Shown here piece by piece: positions 44,981 through 49,241 of a DNA stretch of 49,241 nucleotides; within the stretch, counting starts at the first letter, position 1; every line of letters begins with the position of its first letter. The stretch is from a virus. The notes beneath the pieces were generated by a model that was not told the origin of the DNA, made no database searches, and worked only from the letters and a program-made list of their open reading frames with translations. A program made the translations under genes and the position numbers. The DNA lies in IMG/VR virus record IMGVR_UViG_3300047510_003123, positions 1 to 49,241 of that record; one strand, written 5' to 3'.

Positions 44981-45811
44981 TTATTTATATTCTTCTTTAC
45001 TTCCAGTTCCAGTATAAAAAGTTTTAACTGGTTTTTCTGGTTTATCTTTATAATGTTTTCTCATTGATTCTATATTCTTAGGGTCATCATCTGAAAAACC
45101 TATCATAAAATCACTAGGCATAAATTTATTACCTAAATCTTTTTTTAAATAAGCTCTTTTGTTTAATAGAGCTGCCATTCCCTTAATGTAATCTATAAAA
45201 TCGTCCATCGCCATAATTTTAAGTTCCTCGGGTGATGCAGGACTTGACTCTGAACCAAATGATACGGGGAAGTATTTGTTTAATGAAAGATAAGATTTGA
45301 TAAGTTCTTGGTCGGACATTTCTTCCTCCCCCACAAAAGACCTGTACTTTCTTAAATTTTTTAAAAGTTCATTTTTATCTATCCCCCCAAAACCGGAGAC
45401 AATATAATTGTACACCGCTTGCTTTAAAGTTTCAGGATTGTGTCCTCGAGCAGTTATGATTGAAAATATCGAACCATTATTTATGGCCTCTCTGAAATCA
45501 TCGAAAGCAGGGCCTTCTTTAGCCCTAAGTGAATCAATTATAAATTGTTTATCACCTTCAGTTCTAAAATAACGGAAAGGTTGGTCAGCATATCCTACTA
45601 TTTCTTCACCATTATAATTGAAAGTCTCTTTCCCAATTTGACCTCTGTATTTGGCAAAATCCTCAGTACTCATCCCCACTTCTTTCCCGTCAGAATTTTT
45701 CACCATTATTTTGGTGGGCATATGAACAATGTTATCATCCCAATCGAATGCATAGTATTTCATATTGGGTGTTGTCTCGTCTTTAAAAGATTCTTTAACT
45801 ATTTTCAACAT
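44981..45811 (-). CDS. HAD-superfamily phosphatase-like protein
   Basis: 276 residues; a later ATG at 45763 (MKYYAFDWDD) is also a good start. HAD motifs are readable: motif I YAFDWDDNIV with D23 and D25, motif II SIITARGHNP with T120, and a motif IV-like MIGFSDDDPKNIE with D241-D243. Motif III lysine is uncertain; several Lys lie between 210 and 230. Members are usually phosphatases or nucleotidases; substrate unknown. The insertion of an enzyme between sheath and tube is unusual for T4-type phages. It starts after the sheath terminator and so may have its own promoter; a TATTTAT element lies 6 nt (or 54 nt from the later start) upstream. Confidence 0.8.
   Translation of the reverse strand: MLKIVKESFKDETTPNMKYYAFDWDDNIVHMPTKIMVKNSDGKEVGMSTEDFAKYRGQIGKETFNYNGEEIVGYADQPFRYFRTEGDKQFIIDSLRAKEGPAFDDFREAINNGSIFSIITARGHNPETLKQAVYNYIVSGFGGIDKNELLKNLRKYRSFVGEEEMSDQELIKSYLSLNKYFPVSFGSESSPASPEELKIMAMDDFIDYIKGMAALLNKRAYLKKDLGNKFMPSDFMIGFSDDDPKNIESMRKHYKDKPEKPVKTFYTGTGSKEEYK
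44982..44989 (-). promoter_or_regulatory. T4-type late promoter box TATAAATA upstream of tail tube
   Basis: An exact TATAAATA on the minus strand, overlapping the TAA stop of the HAD-like gene and 93 nt before the tube start. In T4 this box is read by gp55-type late sigma. It is the only exact copy I found in an intergenic stretch of the coding strand, so it may be coincidence. Confidence 0.4.
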
Positions 45812-45816
45812 ATGAT

Positions 45817-45823
45817 ATAAATA
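45817..45823 (-). promoter_or_regulatory. TATTTAT element before the HAD-like gene
   Basis: Within the 15-mer shared with the tail tube leader. It is 6 nt from the ATG at 45811 but 54 nt from the alternative ATG at 45763, which would fit a normal leader and argues mildly for the later start. Confidence 0.45.
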
Positions 45824-45849
45824 TCAAAACTACGAATAATTTACCTAAC

Positions 45850-45877
45850 AAAAAAACCCTTCATTTCTGAAGGGTTT
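45850..45877 (-). terminator. Rho-independent terminator after the sheath gene
   Basis: A 10-bp stem (AAACCCTTCA, 45854-45863, with TGAAGGGTTT, 45868-45877) and TTTC loop, followed on the minus strand by a T run (seven T in all, partly in the stem). It lies 20 bases past the sheath stop. Confidence 0.92.
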
Positions 45878-45896
45878 AGATTTTGTTTGATTGAAC

Positions 45897-48800
45897 TTAT
45901 ATGTTTTCAAACGAAGCTCCTGTTGGAGTGATAAAGAACTCTATTTCTATAAATTCGAGTGCCTTTGTTGGTTTGAGATAAATTCTACCTGTAAGAGTAT
46001 TTCTATCCAAATCTTCAGGTGAAGAAGATACGGTCACACGGAAGTCATATAAACCTCTGTCTCTTCTGATAGAATCCAAAATTGGATTTACACTATCTAA
46101 GAACTGTTGTCTAACGATTTGGTCGTTTTGTTCGAACAACAATCTAACTGCAACTGCCGAAATCAACTTACGTGCTTGTAGTAATAACCTTCTCACATTC
46201 AATCTATCTAGTGCTGAACTTGCTACTTGGAGGGTTTTATTACCCCAAATTACAGTTCCGACATCAGAGAAAGTTGCAATTGGATTAATTCTACCTTGAT
46301 AAAGAGTGTCTCTATCTTCTTGAGTTAGTTTCAATCTCGCTTTTACTGAATTAACAAGACCTCTTGTGTAACCCGCTGATGCGAACCAAGGGAATGCGAT
46401 GTTGTCAGTCAAAGCTAAGTTTCTACAAACCTCACCTGTAGGAGGTATATAAATTTGTGTATTATTAACAGTGTCTCTAACAAGAATCCAAGGATAATAC
46501 GTTGCCGTATAGTTGGAATCAATTGCTGAATTATCTAAATTATCTACAGCTTCCTGTGGATAAATAATTAAATCACCATTATTAGAATCTGTTGTGTACA
46601 TAGGATAGTCAGGAGTAGTACAGATGTATACTGAGTCTGCTCTAGAGAATTGAACCATGTTTATTGCCGCTTCGACAAGTTTTGGATTATTAACATAATC
46701 GATACTTGATGTTGCGAATACATTTATGTTTGTAGATTCAGGATTTTGGAAAGACAATATACCAAGTAGGTATGCGTAATAGTCAGAGTTTGCAAAATCT
46801 TGAGTATTTTTCTCTACAATAATTCTCTTGAACATTCCTTCACCTGTTGCTGATGGGTACCTCGAAGAAGGTGCCGCACCTGCCAAGTAACCAGAAGCTC
46901 CTAATCTATATCTGTCCTCATTTGTACGGTATTCTCTATAGATGTCCCATCCATCGAAACCACCTGCGAAACACACTGTGAACTTCCTTGAGTAAATAAA
47001 ATAATAAGGGTTTTCTTGTGTGTCAGGTTCTGCTCTAAAATCTGCGTCTCCACAAGCAAACGCTGTTTCACCACTTGTTACGTATTCTGCTCCGATAGTA
47101 ACCACAGTTGCCCCTGAGTCCATATGGAAACCTTGGGTAAGGTAGTTCCAAGGAGTTGAGTCAGTTGCAATACCCCAAGTTGCTGCTGATGGATTTCTTT
47201 TACCTTTATATTGTAAGAAAGAAACGTCAGTACCAATTTTTGTTGAAAAACCTAAATATGTTCTTCTAACATTATCACCAGTAGATTCATCAATCGATGC
47301 ACCAAAAGCTGAAATTCCAAAAGGAGGATTGTAAATTACTTCACCTGGAAAATCATATTTTGTTTTATAAATAGGAATTGGAGATTTGTTAGTTGTTGAA
47401 TCGTAAATTCTTTGGTCATATCCATAGAATCCACAAGGTAAAGCGTCTATAGGAGCTTCCTCAGACATTTCAACCATTATGTATTTAGAAACCAAAGGAT
47501 ATTCACCATCATAAGAACCAATTTTTTTACCAATAAAACTATTTGAAGCCGGGTCCATTGTACAGTTAGTGAATTTCTCAATAACAACTGGATTTTGGTC
47601 AGTATCAAAGAAGTTTCTAACTAATACATCAAACGACAAATTAGAAAACGAAATATTCGAAATTGACACCTTGATTTCAGTGTTAGCATCCGTTCCATCA
47701 GAGATGGACATAAATCTAAATAATTTATAAACCTTATTACCTCTTAACTCAGATACTAAGAAAGGAGTAATAGGACTTTGATATTTTTCTAAATTCCAAG
47801 CAATTGAATCTGAGTTGAACGATACTGCCGCTGGTAGAGAAATCAAATTACAACTTAATCCTTTAATATACCCTTTGTCATATAACTCATTTAGTTCCAC
47901 AGGATAAATTTCTTCCACAAAAAGAGGAACTTCAAATCTTGATTTATCAAAATTGGAAACTCCGAATACTTTTGTTAAGTACTTGCTACTAACTGATGAG
48001 AAAGAAGTTTCAAATGAAAAAGTATCAGAATCAACAGTTATACCTGATATTAAGAATGTACCGAATGGGTCAGAACTTACACCTGAGTACGAACCAGTAC
48101 AAACCATATTTACATCAGAAGTTCCAGTAACTTGATATTGAGGACCATGGTTAGATGAATCGTACAAAGAAATACCTCTTGAACGAAGAGTTGCTAAAAC
48201 CATATTATTATAATCTTCGTATGCAGTACCTGAATAAGAATATACATTACCTGAGATAGTACCTGTGAAGTTTGAATCTCCGTCGTCAGTTAAAGAACTA
48301 ACTACATAATCAAATGAAAATCCTGAGTAATTATCACCTGAGTAATTATCGAAGTTAGAATATAACCAAGGATAATTGTCAGAATTTGATAAATCATTCA
48401 GTGTAAAGTTCAAAGAGTTTACTCCAAAGGTATTTGTTAATGTTGTATAATTTGCAGATAAATCTGTATAATCACTTTCCAAGATAGAACCATAAACAAT
48501 TGCAGTTGTTGCAGTAGTTGCTGGAGTATCTAAAAACTGGCCTAAATAAACAGAAAAATCATTGTTGAACGTTGAAACAGAACCGTCGCTCAATCTATAC
48601 TGAACATTTAAAAGAGATTGTACCTGAGCCGGTAAAGAACCTGTTAATTCAATTGTGTTGCCTGTTGCACTTCCACTAAATGTACAAGTCCAAGGAGTAC
48701 CACCAACGACTGAAAAATCAATTGAAGTTGGGTCAACATTAGCCGTTGCAGTTATAGTCCAAGAAGGACCTGCGTCATATCCTGACAAACCTAAAATTCT

Positions 48801-49091
48801 TGTAACAAAAAGTTGGTTTGATTGTTGAAGATATGATTTTGCAATGTAAGCTGCTTCATATTTTGGGATTTGTGTCCCCTGAAATTTAGTTGGTTCGGTT
48901 CCCCCGAAAAACGCTTGGAATTCATCGTAGTTTGTTATAAAGATTGGTTCGAAGGCAGGACCTTTTATTGTCTCACCTACTAAACCCAAAGTTGTAACAC
49001 CCACACTCTGTGCCACAAAAGACAAGTCGGTTTCTGAAGTATAAACACCTGGAGAAACAAACACTTTCTGATTTACTTGAGCTGTTGCCAT
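45897..49091 (-). CDS. 18: Tail sheath protein gp18-like, enlarged
   Basis: 1064 residues, far longer than T4 gp18 (659). The contractile sheath forms around the tail tube. N-terminus: QKVFVSPGVYTSETDLSFVA, then GLVGETIKGPAFEPIFIT and DEFQAFFGG (about 8-75), standard for sheath. C-terminus: GRINPIATFSDVGTVIWGNK, then RLNVRRLLLQARKLI, FEQNDQIVRQQFLDSVNPIL, the RGLYDFRVTVSS segment and a LEFIEIEFFITP end, the conserved polymerisation domain. Residues ~120-560 are an extra beta-rich, Ser/Tyr/Gly-rich region with no match I know, probably displayed on the sheath surface. Followed by its own terminator. Confidence 0.93.
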   Translation of the reverse strand: MATAQVNQKVFVSPGVYTSETDLSFVAQSVGVTTLGLVGETIKGPAFEPIFITNYDEFQAFFGGTEPTKFQGTQIPKYEAAYIAKSYLQQSNQLFVTRILGLSGYDAGPSWTITATANVDPTSIDFSVVGGTPWTCTFSGSATGNTIELTGSLPAQVQSLLNVQYRLSDGSVSTFNNDFSVYLGQFLDTPATTATTAIVYGSILESDYTDLSANYTTLTNTFGVNSLNFTLNDLSNSDNYPWLYSNFDNYSGDNYSGFSFDYVVSSLTDDGDSNFTGTISGNVYSYSGTAYEDYNNMVLATLRSRGISLYDSSNHGPQYQVTGTSDVNMVCTGSYSGVSSDPFGTFLISGITVDSDTFSFETSFSSVSSKYLTKVFGVSNFDKSRFEVPLFVEEIYPVELNELYDKGYIKGLSCNLISLPAAVSFNSDSIAWNLEKYQSPITPFLVSELRGNKVYKLFRFMSISDGTDANTEIKVSISNISFSNLSFDVLVRNFFDTDQNPVVIEKFTNCTMDPASNSFIGKKIGSYDGEYPLVSKYIMVEMSEEAPIDALPCGFYGYDQRIYDSTTNKSPIPIYKTKYDFPGEVIYNPPFGISAFGASIDESTGDNVRRTYLGFSTKIGTDVSFLQYKGKRNPSAATWGIATDSTPWNYLTQGFHMDSGATVVTIGAEYVTSGETAFACGDADFRAEPDTQENPYYFIYSRKFTVCFAGGFDGWDIYREYRTNEDRYRLGASGYLAGAAPSSRYPSATGEGMFKRIIVEKNTQDFANSDYYAYLLGILSFQNPESTNINVFATSSIDYVNNPKLVEAAINMVQFSRADSVYICTTPDYPMYTTDSNNGDLIIYPQEAVDNLDNSAIDSNYTATYYPWILVRDTVNNTQIYIPPTGEVCRNLALTDNIAFPWFASAGYTRGLVNSVKARLKLTQEDRDTLYQGRINPIATFSDVGTVIWGNKTLQVASSALDRLNVRRLLLQARKLISAVAVRLLFEQNDQIVRQQFLDSVNPILDSIRRDRGLYDFRVTVSSSPEDLDRNTLTGRIYLKPTKALEFIEIEFFITPTGASFENI

Positions 49092-49126
49092 TATTATTGG
49101 TTTCTATTAAAGATTTATTTTTATTC

Positions 49127-49133
49127 ATAAATA
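49127..49133 (-). promoter_or_regulatory. TATTTAT element before the sheath gene
   Basis: Coding strand TAATATTTATGAA, 36 nt before the sheath ATG in an otherwise gene-free stretch. Candidate promoter core for this abundant protein. Confidence 0.45.
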
Positions 49134-49179
49134 TTAGTATTCACACCAAAAAACTTGACTTTTCCCAATCTATTTGTAT

Positions 49180-49241
49180 TTAGTAAGAAAGTTTTCTGCC
49201 TTTTTTATCTTTTATGGACAGCATATATTCAATCCCAATAA
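49180..49241 (-). CDS. Possible 3' end of an upstream gene
   Basis: One minus-strand frame is open from the right edge to a TAA at 49182-49180 and would encode the last residues IGIEYMLSIKDKKGRKLSY. The other two frames have stops close to the edge. The charged end and the distance to the sheath gene fit a gene C-terminus, but 19 codons cannot establish it or its identity. In T4 the large terminase precedes the sheath; nothing here confirms that. Confidence 0.35.
   Translation of the reverse strand, partial: IGIEYMLSIKDKKGRKLSY

Overview
The window is a piece of a tailed-phage genome of the contractile-tail, T4-like kind. It carries tail sheath, tail tube, tape measure, gp53-, gp25- and gp6-like baseplate proteins, a UvsX recombinase, a DnaB/gp41-type helicase, an RNase H/flap exonuclease and a gp32-like SSB. 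DNA is AT-rich, coding is almost gapless, and every supported gene lies on the minus strand, so transcription runs from high to low coordinates. Several independent signs point to a host in the Bacteroidota: a textbook TTTG-N20-TAnnTTTG promoter before the SSB gene, SprB-type repeats (known from flavobacterial gliding adhesins) in a fibre protein, a DUF5522-like small protein, and starts preceded by A/T-rich sequence rather than Shine-Dalgarno motifs. The host is inferred, not proven.

Layout in transcription order: (1) 49.2-43.4 kb, tail shaft: the end of an unknown gene, a very large sheath protein, a HAD-type phosphatase-like protein, the tail tube as a single gene followed by a strong terminator, and a tail-assembly chaperone whose C-terminal domain lies in the +1 frame behind a UGA stop. 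(2) 43.4-29.3 kb, tape measure and three baseplate/hub proteins, two of them giant (1657 and 2280 aa; one with an OmpA-like region, one ending in an IPT/TIG domain). (3) 29.3-21.1 kb, two small virion or unknown proteins, then SSB, a small unknown, UvsX, RNase H, a duplicated-domain unknown, helicase, a class II (B12-dependent) ribonucleotide reductase and the DUF5522-like protein. (4) 21.1-9.4 kb, baseplate wedge: gp25, gp6, a 1575-aa protein with a long hydrophobic segment, then several unrecognised structural proteins, one with a PKD-like domain. (5) 9.4 kb to the left edge, the fibre end: a gpI-like protein, an SprB-repeat protein, a Thr/Pro-stalk protein and a collagen-like protein that runs off the window.

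Expression logic that can be read: four hairpin-plus-U-tract terminators bound the sheath, tube, 206-aa and SSB genes. The SSB gene has a host-like promoter. Ten gene starts, mostly structural, have an exact TATTTAT heptamer 5-53 nt upstream on the coding strand, a candidate phage-specific (late) promoter element. Genes 4.3-13.9 kb overlap at stop/start codons and are probably translationally coupled. No tRNA, rRNA, CRISPR array, integrase, IS element or reverse transcriptase was seen, and no gap over about 160 bases lacks a gene.
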